Under the pieces are notes generated by a model. It was not told the origin of the DNA. It saw only the letters and a list, made by a program, of their open reading frames with translations, and searched no databases. Shown here piece after piece: positions 17,126-25,225 of a stretch of 37,583 bases of DNA. The DNA lies in assembly GCA_023426375.1 (NCBI GenBank), contig JAFAAV010000044.1, positions 1-37,583 on the forward strand, in the 5' to 3' direction. A program made the translations under genes and the position numbers. Position 1 is the stretch's first letter, and every line of letters starts with the position of its first letter. The DNA comes from Actinomycetes bacterium. Lineage in GTDB: Bacteria > Actinomycetota > Actinomycetes > Actinomycetales > Micrococcaceae.

Positions 17126-19123
17126 TTGAGCACGCCGCCACACTCTTCAGAGAACCACCCCGGTTCCACTTCGACCGGGACCACAGAACCCCCCAACGGT
17201 GAAATCATCTACCGGGACAACCGCAGTAAGCCTCGCCGCATCTTCGACGAGCTGACCTACCCCCACGGCATTCACCCGGCGCTGGTTCCCGGCGTGGGCG
17301 TGGAGGACCGCAAACTGTCCTTCGGCACGGACAAGGTGGTCTTCGTGGTCACCGCGGCCCTGATCCTGGGCTTCATCCTGTGGGGCATCCTCTCCACCGA
17401 GACCCTGACCAACGTGTCCTCAACGGCTTTGGCCTGGGTCACCGCCAACACCGGTTGGTTCTTCATCCTGCTCTCCACCGCGTCAGTGCTCTTCATGCTG
17501 GTCATCGGATTCACCCGCACCGGCAGCATCAAGCTCGGCCGCGATAATGAGCCGCCCGAGTACTCCTTCTTCTCCTGGCTCGCCATGCTCTTCGCGGCGG
17601 GCATGGGCATCGGCCTGATGTTCTACGGCGCGTTCGAGCCCATGACGTACTTCGAAAGCGGCATCCCCGGCTTCGAGGGTGTGGCCGAGGCCGGCGACGA
17701 TTCGATGGTCGTGTACTCCCTGGTCCAGACCGCGTTCCACTGGGCCCTGAACCCTTGGGCCATTTACGCCGTGGTGGGTGTCTCCGTGGCCTACGGCGCC
17801 TACCGTCGCGGTCGGGCGCCGTTGATCTCCCGCATCTTCACCACGCTGCTGGGTCAGCGCCAGGTGGAAGGCACCCTGGGCAAACTCATCGACGTGTTCG
17901 CCATCTTCGCGACCCTCTTCGGCACCGCCGCCTCCTTGGGCTTCGGCGCCATGCAGATCACGCAGGGCCTGCAGATCGTGGGTGGCGTGGAACCGGCTGG
18001 AAACACCGTGTCGATCATCGTGATCTGCGTGCTGTCCATCGCGTTCATCGTCTCAGCGGTCTCCGGTGTGTCCCGCGGCATCCGCTACCTCTCCAACACC
18101 AACCTGGTGCTGGCCTTCATCCTGGCCCTGTTCGTGTTCGTCGTGGGACCCACGGTGTTCATGCTCAGCCTGATCCCGTCCGTGTTCTCCACCTACGTTT
18201 CCGAGTACCTGTTCATGACCGGCCAGTCGGCCGCGTGGGGACCCGCCGCTGCTGAGTTCTCCAGCACCTGGACCGTGTACTACTGGGCCTGGTGGATGTC
18301 CTGGGCACCGTTCGTCGGCATGTTCATTGCCAAGATTTCCCGCGGCCGCACCATTCGTCAGTTCGTTACCGTGGTGCTCGTGGTACCCGCGTCCGTGTGT
18401 GTCCTGTGGTTCATCGTGTTCGGCGGTTCGGCCATGTACTTCGCACAGAACGGCGCCAACCTGACCGTGGAGGACGGCGCGGAATCCATGCTGTTCGGCC
18501 TGCTGGACCAGTTGCCGCTGTCGGCCATCACCTCCGTACTGGCAATGATCGTGATCGGCATCTTCTTCGTGACCAGTGCGGACTCCGCATCCGTGGTCAT
18601 GGGCACCATGACCCAGAAGGGCAAGCCCGTCCCGGCCAAGTGGATCGTGATCTTCTGGGGTCTGTGCCTGGCCGGTATCGCCATCGTGATGCTGCTGGTG
18701 GGCGGCGACAACGCCCTGGCCGGCATGCAGAACCTGGTGATCGTGTCCGCGCTGCCGTTCGCCATCATCATGGCCGGCATGATGATCTCGTTGTTCAAGG
18801 ATCTCCGGAAGGACCCGGCCACCCTGCGTTCGCGCTTTGCCGCGTCCGCCGTGGACAAGGCCGTCTCCACGGGTCTGGCCGAGCACGGTGACGATTTCGC
18901 CCTGCAGATCGAGCACGCCGAAGGTCACCGCGCCGCCGGCCAGGACTTCGACTCGCACGATCCGTCGGTCACGGAGTGGTACCGACAGACGGACGAGGAC
19001 GGCAAGGAAATCCCGTTCGAGTACCAGACCGCGTGGTCCTCATCCCCCGTGGACGACATCGCGGAAACCACCCCGGATGAGAAGGCCCCTTGGAAGAACA
19101 ACAACTCCTCGTCACAGCAGTGA
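17126..19123 (+). CDS. BCCT-family betaine/carnitine/choline-type transporter (copy 2)
   Basis: A 665-aa paralogue of the transporter at 10659-12629. Family landmarks are AAGMGIGLMFYGAFEPMTYF, HWALNPWAIYAVVGVSVAYG, GTAASLGFGAMQI, TVYYWAWWMSWAPFVG, ISRGRTIRQF and TSADSASVV, within twelve hydrophobic segments. Here the glycine motif is GMGIG as in BetP, which fits sodium-coupled betaine uptake. Both copies share the N-terminal YPHxIHPALVPGVxVxD block and the C-terminal DFDS...TDEDG block. I start it at TTG 17126, because AGGAGG (17114-17119) is six nucleotides upstream and the resulting MSTPP N-terminus parallels copy 1; an in-frame ATG at 17108 overlaps that site. Expected role: osmoprotectant import. 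It is divergent from dnaK. Confidence 0.92.
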   Translation: MSTPPHSSENHPGSTSTGTTEPPNGEIIYRDNRSKPRRIFDELTYPHGIHPALVPGVGVEDRKLSFGTDKVVFVVTAALILGFILWGILSTETLTNVSSTALAWVTANTGWFFILLSTASVLFMLVIGFTRTGSIKLGRDNEPPEYSFFSWLAMLFAAGMGIGLMFYGAFEPMTYFESGIPGFEGVAEAGDDSMVVYSLVQTAFHWALNPWAIYAVVGVSVAYGAYRRGRAPLISRIFTTLLGQRQVEGTLGKLIDVFAIFATLFGTAASLGFGAMQITQGLQIVGGVEPAGNTVSIIVICVLSIAFIVSAVSGVSRGIRYLSNTNLVLAFILALFVFVVGPTVFMLSLIPSVFSTYVSEYLFMTGQSAAWGPAAAEFSSTWTVYYWAWWMSWAPFVGMFIAKISRGRTIRQFVTVVLVVPASVCVLWFIVFGGSAMYFAQNGANLTVEDGAESMLFGLLDQLPLSAITSVLAMIVIGIFFVTSADSASVVMGTMTQKGKPVPAKWIVIFWGLCLAGIAIVMLLVGGDNALAGMQNLVIVSALPFAIIMAGMMISLFKDLRKDPATLRSRFAASAVDKAVSTGLAEHGDDFALQIEHAEGHRAAGQDFDSHDPSVTEWYRQTDEDGKEIPFEYQTAWSSSPVDDIAETTPDEKAPWKNNNSSSQQ

Positions 19124-19151
19124 CCGGAGGCCAATAGCTGACTGCTCCGGA

Positions 19152-19191
19152 ATGGGGGCTCGGTGCCGATCGGCACCGAGCCCCCATTTTT
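19152..19191 (+). terminator. Intrinsic terminator of BCCT copy 2
   Basis: A long perfect palindrome, ATGGGGGCTCGGTGCC pairing with its complement around GATC, runs directly into a TTTTT tract. It lies 29 nt after the stop codon. Confidence 0.95.
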
Positions 19192-19213
19192 GTGCGCGGA
19201 TCGAACCGGAACC

Positions 19214-19241
19214 GTCACATCGATGCAAAGTTTCGTAAAGT
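19214..19241 (+). promoter_or_regulatory. Candidate promoter of the phosphatase-kinase-lyase operon
   Basis: GTCACA (19214-19219) and TAAAGT (19236-19241) are 16 nt apart. TAAAGT ends seven nucleotides before ATG 19249, so the transcript could be leaderless, although GGAGG also stands two nucleotides before the ATG. Confidence 0.45.
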
Positions 19242-19248
19242 GGAGGTC

Positions 19249-19737
19249 ATGTTCAAAATCGTCACCGTGTGCACCGGCAACATCTGCCGCTCCCCCATGG
19301 CCCACGCCCTGCTCAACGCGGAGTTGGCGGATGCCGGCCTGGAGGACAGGGTGAGCGTGATCTCCGCCGGTATCAGCGACGAGGAACACGGCAATCCCGT
19401 GGATTCCCGCGCGGTCACCGTCTTGTCCCGCAACGACCTCGAGTTGCGTGATCACCAGGCCCACCGCATCACTGACGAAGAGCTCCAGGAAGCCGACCTG
19501 CTGCTGGCCATGACGGCCGCGCACCAGGCCGAGCTGCGCCGTCGGCTGGGTGATGACCAGGCCGAGCACGTGCGGCTCATGCGCTCGTTCGGTGCGCAGG
19601 ACATCGGCGAGGACGATCTGGACATCGCCGACCCCTGGTACGGCGGCGCAGACGACTTCGACCTGGCCTGGGAACAGATCCGGGCCGCCGTCCCGCACGT
19701 AGTTTCCGACGTCTCGCGGAGGCTCGAGACACCGTGA
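19249..19737 (+). CDS. Low-molecular-weight protein tyrosine phosphatase
   Basis: A 162-aa cytoplasmic phosphatase. The active-site P-loop CTGNICRS is at residues 8-15 (nucleophile Cys8, Arg14), close to the N-terminus as always in this family. SAGISDEEHGNPVD matches the SAG-containing segment after it, and the general-acid Asp128 is in the DPWYGG motif, a variant of the usual DPYxG. Length is standard (about 150-165 aa). I start it at 19249; the open frame continues 19 codons upstream into the region of the preceding terminator. It overlaps the kinase gene by four nucleotides (GTGA), showing translational coupling. Substrates are unknown; in other bacteria such enzymes oppose tyrosine kinases in polysaccharide export or stress responses. 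Confidence 0.92.
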   Translation: MFKIVTVCTGNICRSPMAHALLNAELADAGLEDRVSVISAGISDEEHGNPVDSRAVTVLSRNDLELRDHQAHRITDEELQEADLLLAMTAAHQAELRRRLGDDQAEHVRLMRSFGAQDIGEDDLDIADPWYGGADDFDLAWEQIRAAVPHVVSDVSRRLETP

Positions 19738-20366
19738 TCGACCCCGAGGAAAATTTCGACGACGCCCTCTTCGCGGCCTATCCCGAGGGCGTGAACCTCG
19801 CGCGGCTGCTTCCCATGCCCACACAACGGCCGTTCATCATCGGTATCGACGGTCGCTCGGGTGCAGGTAAGACCACCCTCACGGGGCAGCTCGCCGCTGT
19901 GTTGGAGCGTCGACACGATGTCACGGTGTTCCATCTGGAGGACATCTACCCGGGCTGGCACGGACTGGAACAGGGAATCGACCAGTACGTCAACGAGGTT
20001 CTCAGGCCCCTGCGTGATGGGCAGGACGCCCACTGGACCGCGTGGGACTGGCTGACCAACGAACCCGGCACCCCGCGGCTGACCCGCGCCGCGGAAATCG
20101 TGCTGGTCGAAGGCGTGGGAGCTTGTAACGACCTCGCCCGCCCGCTGCTCGACTCCTCTGTGTGGGTCGAGCTTCCGGCAGCCCTCCGGAAAATGCGGGC
20201 ACTCGAGCGCGACGGGCGTTCCTACGAGAAGTTCTGGGAGGTCTGGGCCGAGCAGGAACAGGTCTATCTCGCGGAGGATCCGGTCTGGGAGAACGCGGAT
20301 GTCCTGCACCCCGGTCCGGCCCCGGAATCGGCAGCACCACCCGAGGACGGACAGGGACAGTCATGA
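19734..20366 (+). CDS. P-loop kinase-like ATPase, uridine-kinase type
   Basis: A 210-aa P-loop NTPase. The Walker A motif GRSGAGKT is at residues 40-47, after the strand FIIGID. A later FHLEDIYPGWHGLEQGIDQY segment resembles the DDFY-type acceptor region of uridine and pantothenate kinases, and VLVEGVGAC resembles their Walker B-like strand. The extreme C-terminus is Pro/Glu-rich and probably disordered. The start is GTG 19734, overlapping the phosphatase stop; the end overlaps the next ATG (ATGA), so all three genes are translationally linked. The phosphate acceptor is not determinable: nucleoside kinase, cofactor kinase or an orphan are all possible. Confidence 0.8.
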   Translation: MIDPEENFDDALFAAYPEGVNLARLLPMPTQRPFIIGIDGRSGAGKTTLTGQLAAVLERRHDVTVFHLEDIYPGWHGLEQGIDQYVNEVLRPLRDGQDAHWTAWDWLTNEPGTPRLTRAAEIVLVEGVGACNDLARPLLDSSVWVELPAALRKMRALERDGRSYEKFWEVWAEQEQVYLAEDPVWENADVLHPGPAPESAAPPEDGQGQS

Positions 20367-21256
20367 GTGACGTGCAGCGCGCGGTGGTCATGATGACCCC
20401 CGTGAACCAGGAGCCCCACCTGGTGGATCCGGCTCAGCCATTGGTCCTCATCGACGACGAGGGGCTGACCCGCGGCGACGGTGTCTTCGAGACGATGCAC
20501 GCCCTGGACGGTGACGTCTACAAATTCGGAGCGCACTACCGCAGGCTGTGCGCCTCTGCCCGGCTGGCCCAGCTCCCGGTGCCGTCGGAACAGTCCTGTC
20601 GCGAAGCCATCGAACTGGGGCTGACGAACGCGGGCCCCGGAGGCGACGCCGGCCTGGGTGCCGAGCACGCCATCAAACTGAGCATCAGTCGCGGCGCTCC
20701 CGGCGGATCACCGTGGGCGTGGCTCACCGTGACACCCGTGGGTGAGCCCACGTTCGCGGTGCGGCGCAACGGCGTCTCAGCCGTGCTGCTGCAACGCGGT
20801 CACGATCCGGCCGAGGACTCCGGCTGCGCGTGGCTGCTCCCCGGCGCCAAAACCCTGTCCTACGCAGTCAACATGGCTGCGCTGCGCCACGCACGCGACC
20901 TGGGCGCGGACGAAGCCATCTTCACCACCTCGACCGATCGTCGGGTACTCGAGGCAGCGACGTCGTCGGTGATCTGCGCGCGCACCGGCCACGGCGAGCG
21001 CACCCTGGTGACCCCGGAGCCCTCACACGGCATCCTGCCGGGTACCTCGCAGGCGCGCATTTTCGCCGCGGCCCGTCAGGACGGCTGGCGCATCGACTAC
21101 GGGCCGATCTACCCGGCGGACCTGCTGCGCGCCGATGCCGTATGGCTCACCTCCTCCGTGCGACTCGCCGTGCCGGTGGTGCGCCTGGACCAGCAGCCCC
21201 TGCCGCACAGCCAGGAACTCACGGACTTGCTCACGGGCTATCTGGTGGGTCGCTGA
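20363..21256 (+). CDS. pabC: Aminodeoxychorismate lyase / class IV aminotransferase
   Basis: A 297-aa PLP enzyme of fold type IV. The entry motif DDEGLTRGDGVFET (about residues 31-44) is characteristic; the Schiff-base lysine is probably Lys163 in PGAKTLSYAVN, followed by GADEAIF, a VLEAATSSV segment equivalent to the usual TEGxxSNVF, and GILPGTSQAR. The most common role of this branch is cleavage of aminodeoxychorismate to p-aminobenzoate and pyruvate for folate synthesis; a D-amino acid or branched-chain aminotransferase is the alternative. ATG 20363 overlaps the kinase stop codon. The gene ends five nucleotides from the convergent ECF transporter gene with no terminator between them. Confidence 0.83.
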   Translation: MSDVQRAVVMMTPVNQEPHLVDPAQPLVLIDDEGLTRGDGVFETMHALDGDVYKFGAHYRRLCASARLAQLPVPSEQSCREAIELGLTNAGPGGDAGLGAEHAIKLSISRGAPGGSPWAWLTVTPVGEPTFAVRRNGVSAVLLQRGHDPAEDSGCAWLLPGAKTLSYAVNMAALRHARDLGADEAIFTTSTDRRVLEAATSSVICARTGHGERTLVTPEPSHGILPGTSQARIFAAARQDGWRIDYGPIYPADLLRADAVWLTSSVRLAVPVVRLDQQPLPHSQELTDLLTGYLVGR

Positions 21257-21261
21257 CCTCG

Positions 21262-22059
21262 CTACTGCCAGATGAACCGATGTGTGCCCAGCAGCAAGGA
21301 CACCGAGAGGGCACCCACCGCGATCAGCACCGCGGCGCCACCCGTGAAGAGATCCACGCGACCGTAGCGGGGCACGCGCGCCCAGGTGCGCTTGCCCGCT
21401 CCGAACCCGCGCGCTTCCATGGTCATGGCCAGACGGGTTGCACGGCGGAGCGACTGGACCAGCAGGGTGAACGCCTGACCGCCGAACTCCTTGACCATCC
21501 CCACGGGCCCCCGGTCGTTCCCGGCGCCGCGAGCACGCCGGGCCGCGGCCAGCACGGACCATTCCTTGACCATGACCTCGACCAGCCGCAGCGCCGCCAG
21601 CGAGGCCAGCACGAATCGTTCGGGTAGTCGCAGGGTCTGCGCCAGCCCGTCCGCCAGGTCGGTGGGGTCGGTCGTGAGCAGCACCGTGATGCCGGGCAGC
21701 GCAATGGCCAGGCCACGCAGCGCAATGGCCGCACCGGCCGCCAGCGATCCCGTGGTCACGGTGATCCACCCCAGGTTCAGCAGCACCGTGCCGCCCTCCG
21801 GGGACAGCATGGCCGTGCCCCAACCGCTGATAATCGCGGCCACCGTGATGGGCCACAGCGTGATGAGCAGGCGCAACGGTTTCTGCCCCGCCGCGCCGAG
21901 CAGGATCAGTTGACCGAGCAGCGCAATACCGCTGGTCACCGGATCCGCGCTCACCACGAGCACCGCGGTGATGAGCAGAGCACCCAGCAGTTTGACCACG
22001 GCGTTGGAGCGGCCCACGGGGCTGAATCGCGCGGTGTCAGCGATGGTGGTGACGCTCAT
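21262..22059 (-). CDS. ECF transporter T component (YkoC-like)
   Basis: A 265-aa transmembrane coupling subunit (EcfT) of an energy-coupling-factor importer. The N-terminal half holds several hydrophobic helices (VVKLLGALLITAVLVVSA, LLITLWPITVAAIISG, GLAIALPGITVLLTT). The cytoplasmic coupling helices carry the two Ala-Arg-Gly motifs of the family, AARRARG and EARGFG, which contact the ATPases. A last helix near the C-terminus follows VDLFTGGAAVLIAVGALSV. Its start overlaps the ATPase gene stop by four nucleotides (ATGA), and with the S component upstream it completes a YkoE-D-C-type operon. Confidence 0.9.
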   Translation of the reverse strand: MSVTTIADTARFSPVGRSNAVVKLLGALLITAVLVVSADPVTSGIALLGQLILLGAAGQKPLRLLITLWPITVAAIISGWGTAMLSPEGGTVLLNLGWITVTTGSLAAGAAIALRGLAIALPGITVLLTTDPTDLADGLAQTLRLPERFVLASLAALRLVEVMVKEWSVLAAARRARGAGNDRGPVGMVKEFGGQAFTLLVQSLRRATRLAMTMEARGFGAGKRTWARVPRYGRVDLFTGGAAVLIAVGALSVSLLLGTHRFIWQ

Positions 22060-23627
22060 GTTCCCAACCTCACTTCCACGGCGTTGAGGGCCGTGATCAG
22101 TTCCCGGTCGTGGGTCACGGCCACCACGGCGGTGCCGCGTTCCATTTCCTCGACCAGCATGTCGACCAGTTCGCGCCAGGTCTCAGCGTCCTGGCCGAAG
22201 GTGGGCTCGTCCAGGATGAGCACGTCGGGAGCTGACGCCAGGACGGTCGCCACGGAGAGCCTCCGCTTCTGGCCACCGGACAGCGTAAACGGGTTGGCAT
22301 CCGCTATGTCCTCGAGATCCAACCGGCGGAGGAGGCTGTCGATGCGCTCCTCGTCCACACCCGGGCCTGCCCCGCGCCGTGCAGCCTGCAGCGGACCGTA
22401 TTCCAGTTCCGCCCGCACGGTCGAACACAGGAATTGATGCTCGGGGTGTTGGAACACGCTGCCGATGCGGGTGATGAGCTCGGTGCCCTCCCACAGCGAA
22501 GGGTCTGCGGGGGCGTCCCCGGCAAGGGTTTCCGAGGCCAGTACGGTTCCTGCGCACGGCAACAGCAACCCGGTGAGAGTCAGTGCCAACGTGGACTTTC
22601 CGGCACCGTTCTCGCCCGTGATGGCCAGTGCCTGGCCCGCTCGCACGGTCAAATTGATGTCCGCGGCCGCCGGTGTGACATTCCCTTCACGATATATACC
22701 GACGTCAGCGACCCTTCCCTTGCTCCATGCCTTTCGCTCACGACGACGCCGCCGCGCCATCACGCGCGCGCTCGGTTGCGTCCGGCTCACCGCCAGTCTG
22801 CGCGCTACTAGCAACGGAGTAGCCAGCGCGTCGCGGGGCGGGGCGGGGCGGGTACGCGGTGTCCAGTCCGGCACCCACGTGCCCTGGCGTTGGAGTAGCT
22901 CACGAGCGTCCACGAGCACCTCATGAGTGGGGCCGTCGAACGCCACACCGCCGTGGTCATCGAGCACGATCACCCGGTCCACCACGGATTCCCACAGACC
23001 GACCCGGTGCTCGACCACGATCAATGTGGTGCCGCACTGCGTCACGGCGCGGTTTACGGCGTCACGCAGCTCTACCGCACCTTGCTCGTCCACGCTGGCG
23101 GTGGGTTCGTCCAACAGCAACAGTTGCGGGCGCATGGCCATGGTGCCGGCCAGGGCGAGCCGCTGCTTCTGGCCCCCGGACAGCGCCGTCGTGGAGTGCT
23201 CAAGAGGTAAGTCCAACCCGACCTCGGCCAGGGCCGCGCCCACGCGGCCCCAGATCTGCTCGCGAGGTACGGCGAGATTCTCCAGGCCGAAAGCGACGTC
23301 GTCACCCACGCGCGCCAGGATGACCTGCGTCTCCGGGTCCTGGTGCATGAAGCCCACCGACCCGCGGGCGTCGCGCGGGTCCAGGCCGTTGACCGTGAGG
23401 TCCCCGGAGCGGGATTCGCCGTCCGGGTCCTGTTCGACCCCGGCCATGGCCTGCAGCAGCGTCGATTTGCCGGCTCCAGATGGGCCCAACAGCATCACGC
23501 GTTCGCCGGGTCGGATCCGGGCGCTGACCGCGCTCAGGGACGGCCGATCACGCCCCGGGTAGTGCCAGCCGAACTCCCTGAGCACCACTTCCGCCCCGCG
23601 TTGCTCAACCGCCACCCGCGAACTCAT
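22056..23627 (-). CDS. Tandem-domain ECF transporter ATPase (YkoD-like)
   Basis: A 523-aa protein with two ABC ATPase domains fused, replacing the usual EcfA1/EcfA2 pair. The first domain has Walker A GPSGAGKS, the Q-loop HQDPETQ, signature LSGGQKQR and Walker B LLLLDEPTASVD. The second has GENGAGKS, QHPEHQF, LSGGQKRR and DVLILDEPTFGQD, so both sites look catalytically complete. A basic, Arg-rich linker (ARVMARRRRRERKAW) lies between them. I start it at ATG 23627, which overlaps the stop of the S-component gene (ATGA); the frame extends 23 codons further upstream inside that gene. It should power uptake through the T and S subunits encoded on either side. Confidence 0.93.
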   Translation of the reverse strand: MSSRVAVEQRGAEVVLREFGWHYPGRDRPSLSAVSARIRPGERVMLLGPSGAGKSTLLQAMAGVEQDPDGESRSGDLTVNGLDPRDARGSVGFMHQDPETQVILARVGDDVAFGLENLAVPREQIWGRVGAALAEVGLDLPLEHSTTALSGGQKQRLALAGTMAMRPQLLLLDEPTASVDEQGAVELRDAVNRAVTQCGTTLIVVEHRVGLWESVVDRVIVLDDHGGVAFDGPTHEVLVDARELLQRQGTWVPDWTPRTRPAPPRDALATPLLVARRLAVSRTQPSARVMARRRRRERKAWSKGRVADVGIYREGNVTPAAADINLTVRAGQALAITGENGAGKSTLALTLTGLLLPCAGTVLASETLAGDAPADPSLWEGTELITRIGSVFQHPEHQFLCSTVRAELEYGPLQAARRGAGPGVDEERIDSLLRRLDLEDIADANPFTLSGGQKRRLSVATVLASAPDVLILDEPTFGQDAETWRELVDMLVEEMERGTAVVAVTHDRELITALNAVEVRLGT

Positions 23628-24241
23628 CGCCGTGCTGCGCCCGACGCCAGGCCGTTGAGCACACCCGTTTTCTGCAACGCCCGGGTGACCAGCCACATCA
23701 GGACACCGGCGATGACCGCGCCGGACAGCGTGGTGAGAGACGCGTAGACCACTTGCTGGTCAAGCGCCCATTCGAAGTTGTACATGATGTTCTCGCTGAC
23801 GCCCATGAACAGGCCGGCCAAGGCGCCACCCGCCGTGGCAACGGCCAGTCCGAACTTCCGGTAACGGGTCAGCAGGAACACGATCTCCACGGCCGCCCCC
23901 TGGACCAGGCCGGAAATGATCACGGTCCACCCGAAGTGCGTGCCCAGGAATCCCTCCAGTACGGCCGCAAGCAGTTCGCAGAAAATTGCCGCACCGGGCT
24001 TACGAATGATCAGCGCACCCAGAGTTCCGGCGATCAGCCAACCGCCACCGATCAAACCCGTGGCCGGCGGATAGGCGACCGCAGCCGTGGTCGCCACGGG
24101 GTACAGCAGGTTGGCCCACGCCCAGAAGACGACGGCGCACACAGCCGCCAGTACCGCCACCACCACGATGTCGACCACCCGCCAGGACTTCTGGGGCGTG
24201 GTCTTGCGCGTGCGAGATGTGTTCGTCTGAACCTGTGTCAT
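23624..24241 (-). CDS. ECF transporter S component for thiamine/hydroxymethylpyrimidine (YkoE-like)
   Basis: A 205-aa membrane protein of the YkoE family, the substrate-binding subunit of an importer for the thiamine precursor hydroxymethylpyrimidine. About six hydrophobic segments are seen, for example VDIVVVAVLAAVCAVVFWAW and GGWLIAGTLGALII; the conserved AIFCELLAAVLEGFLGTHFGW block and the NIMYNFEW segment fit this family. The basic N-terminus (SRTRKTTPQKSWR) is cytoplasmic. Substrate assignment rests on both the family and the TPP riboswitch found directly upstream. First gene of the operon with the YkoD- and YkoC-like genes. Confidence 0.9.
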   Translation of the reverse strand: MTQVQTNTSRTRKTTPQKSWRVVDIVVVAVLAAVCAVVFWAWANLLYPVATTAAVAYPPATGLIGGGWLIAGTLGALIIRKPGAAIFCELLAAVLEGFLGTHFGWTVIISGLVQGAAVEIVFLLTRYRKFGLAVATAGGALAGLFMGVSENIMYNFEWALDQQVVYASLTTLSGAVIAGVLMWLVTRALQKTGVLNGLASGAARR

Positions 24242-24317
24242 GTTTCATCCTCCTGATGAGTACAGGAGGGGAAAGAACCGCGCACGGATCGTGCACGGGT
24301 CCTTTGAGATGCTCGAC

Positions 24318-24400
24318 TCCCTATCGCCGGTATGACCCGGATCAGGTTCGAGGGTCTGCGCTGGTGCGCACTCTCAGCGCCACTCGGGCGCTCCCCTGTC
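24318..24400 (-). promoter_or_regulatory. TPP riboswitch (THI element) upstream of ykoEDC
   Basis: On the minus strand the conserved elements occur in order: GGGGAGC, the GCTGAGAG motif of the pyrimidine-sensing arm, GACCC, the AACCTGATC motif, GGGTCATACCGGCG and the closing AGGGAG. These match the thiamin pyrophosphate riboswitch core, including the long P3 helix. Binding of TPP should lower expression of the importer. It ends about 75 nt before the YkoE start codon, leaving room for a sequestering stem, which I could not assign. Confidence 0.95.
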
Positions 24401-24440
24401 GTTAGTAGCTCATCCTAGACCACAAGTTCAGACCAAAGGA

Positions 24441-24481
24441 AAGCGGCGGGGTCGCGTTCAATGAACACGACCCCGCCGCTT
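24441..24481 (-). terminator. Intrinsic terminator of the DUF4235 gene
   Basis: AAGCGGCGGGGTCG (24441-24454) pairs with CGACCCCGCCGCTT (24468-24481), a perfect 14-bp stem. On the minus strand it is followed by TTCCTTTGG, and it begins 17 nt after the DUF4235 stop codon. Confidence 0.88.
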
Positions 24482-24498
24482 GCCACGATCGGGCTAAC

Positions 24499-24765
24499 TC
24501 AGATTTCGGACTGGGACGTATTGTCCTGATCATCCTCGTTGAGTTTGGCCATGGCGCGCTGCACGCCCACCTTGACCAGGGTGGTGACCAAACCGGTGAG
24601 GAGAGCCCACACGATGATGTCGCGCCAGGCCTCGTCCGGATCCGGGTTCTTGGCGGGAGGCTCGTTGCCGGTGACCTTCTTCCACCCCGCGGTCAGAACC
24701 TTGGTGGCCACTGCGGTTCCGCCCAGCGATGCGGCGGTACTGGCCAAATCAATTGCTTTGCTCAT
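24499..24765 (-). CDS. DUF4235 small membrane protein
   Basis: An 88-aa protein of unknown function matching the DUF4235 pattern found widely in actinobacteria: an N-terminal helix with small residues (ASTAASLGGTAVATKVLTAGWKKVTG), a Pro/Asp-rich stretch, then a second hydrophobic helix (DIIVWALLTGLVTTLVKVG) and an acidic tail. ATG 24765 is chosen because GAGGAGCG precedes it; the frame runs eight codons further upstream. It stands alone between the mrp operon, whose last gene ends 94 bp upstream on the same strand, and its own terminator. No function can be assigned. Confidence 0.82.
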   Translation of the reverse strand: MSKAIDLASTAASLGGTAVATKVLTAGWKKVTGNEPPAKNPDPDEAWRDIIVWALLTGLVTTLVKVGVQRAMAKLNEDDQDNTSQSEI

Positions 24766-24808
24766 CGAACGCTCCTCTTCATGGTTCACAGTTCTTCACC
24801 AAGCATAC

Positions 24809-24825
24809 GAACCACTGAGTGGTTC
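24809..24825 (-). other. Small palindromic hairpin after mrpG
   Basis: GAACCACT and AGTGGTTC pair around a single G (a compact palindrome), 35 nt after the mrpG stop. It has no T-tract. It may be a weak terminator for the mrp operon or an operator for the DUF4235 gene. Confidence 0.3.
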
Positions 24826-24859
24826 TTCGATAACTTCAGCCCCTGACGAGCCGAGAATT

Positions 24860-25225
24860 TTAATCCTCGCGCCGGGTGCTTGCGTACTCGACCACGTTCT
24901 TGAGGTCGTCCTGGGTGAGGTTCTCCTCGTGCAGGTGCTTGGACCGGTATGCCGAACGACCCACCATGTGGGCAGAAACGGGCACGGTCAGCAACATGAA
25001 CAGCCATGCCAGGATCAGCAGCGGAATCATCTTGGGGTCACGGCCCTCGATCGCCACCGCAGTCAGCAGCAACAACAGGCCGAACACCTGGGGCTTGGTA
25101 CCCGCGTGCATGCGAGACAGCAGATCCGGGAATCGCACCAGACCCACGGCGGCGGCCAGGGACATCAAACAACCGACCACCATGCACACGGCGGCCACGA
25201 TATCCAGAATGAGTTCGAGCGTCAT
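24860..25225 (-). CDS. mrpG: Mrp Na+/H+ antiporter subunit G
   Basis: A 121-aa small membrane subunit, last gene of the mrp operon. The family hallmark GLVRFPDLLSRMHAGTKPQ (about residues 28-46) follows the first helix, with two more hydrophobic helices (VFGLLLLLTAVAIEG and MIPLLILAWLFMLLTVPVSAH). The C-terminal 30 residues are hydrophilic, with Lys/Asp/Glu, and longer than in many homologues. Its start overlaps the mrpF stop by four nucleotides. Needed, with the other Mrp subunits, for the assembled antiporter that exports sodium in exchange for protons. Confidence 0.94.
   Translation of the reverse strand: MTLELILDIVAAVCMVVGCLMSLAAAVGLVRFPDLLSRMHAGTKPQVFGLLLLLTAVAIEGRDPKMIPLLILAWLFMLLTVPVSAHMVGRSAYRSKHLHEENLTQDDLKNVVEYASTRRED

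Noticed and set aside
20162..20362. Longer start of the aminodeoxychorismate lyase frame
   Set aside because: Those 67 codons lie inside the kinase gene in another frame; ATG 20363 overlaps the kinase stop and gives the normal N-terminus.
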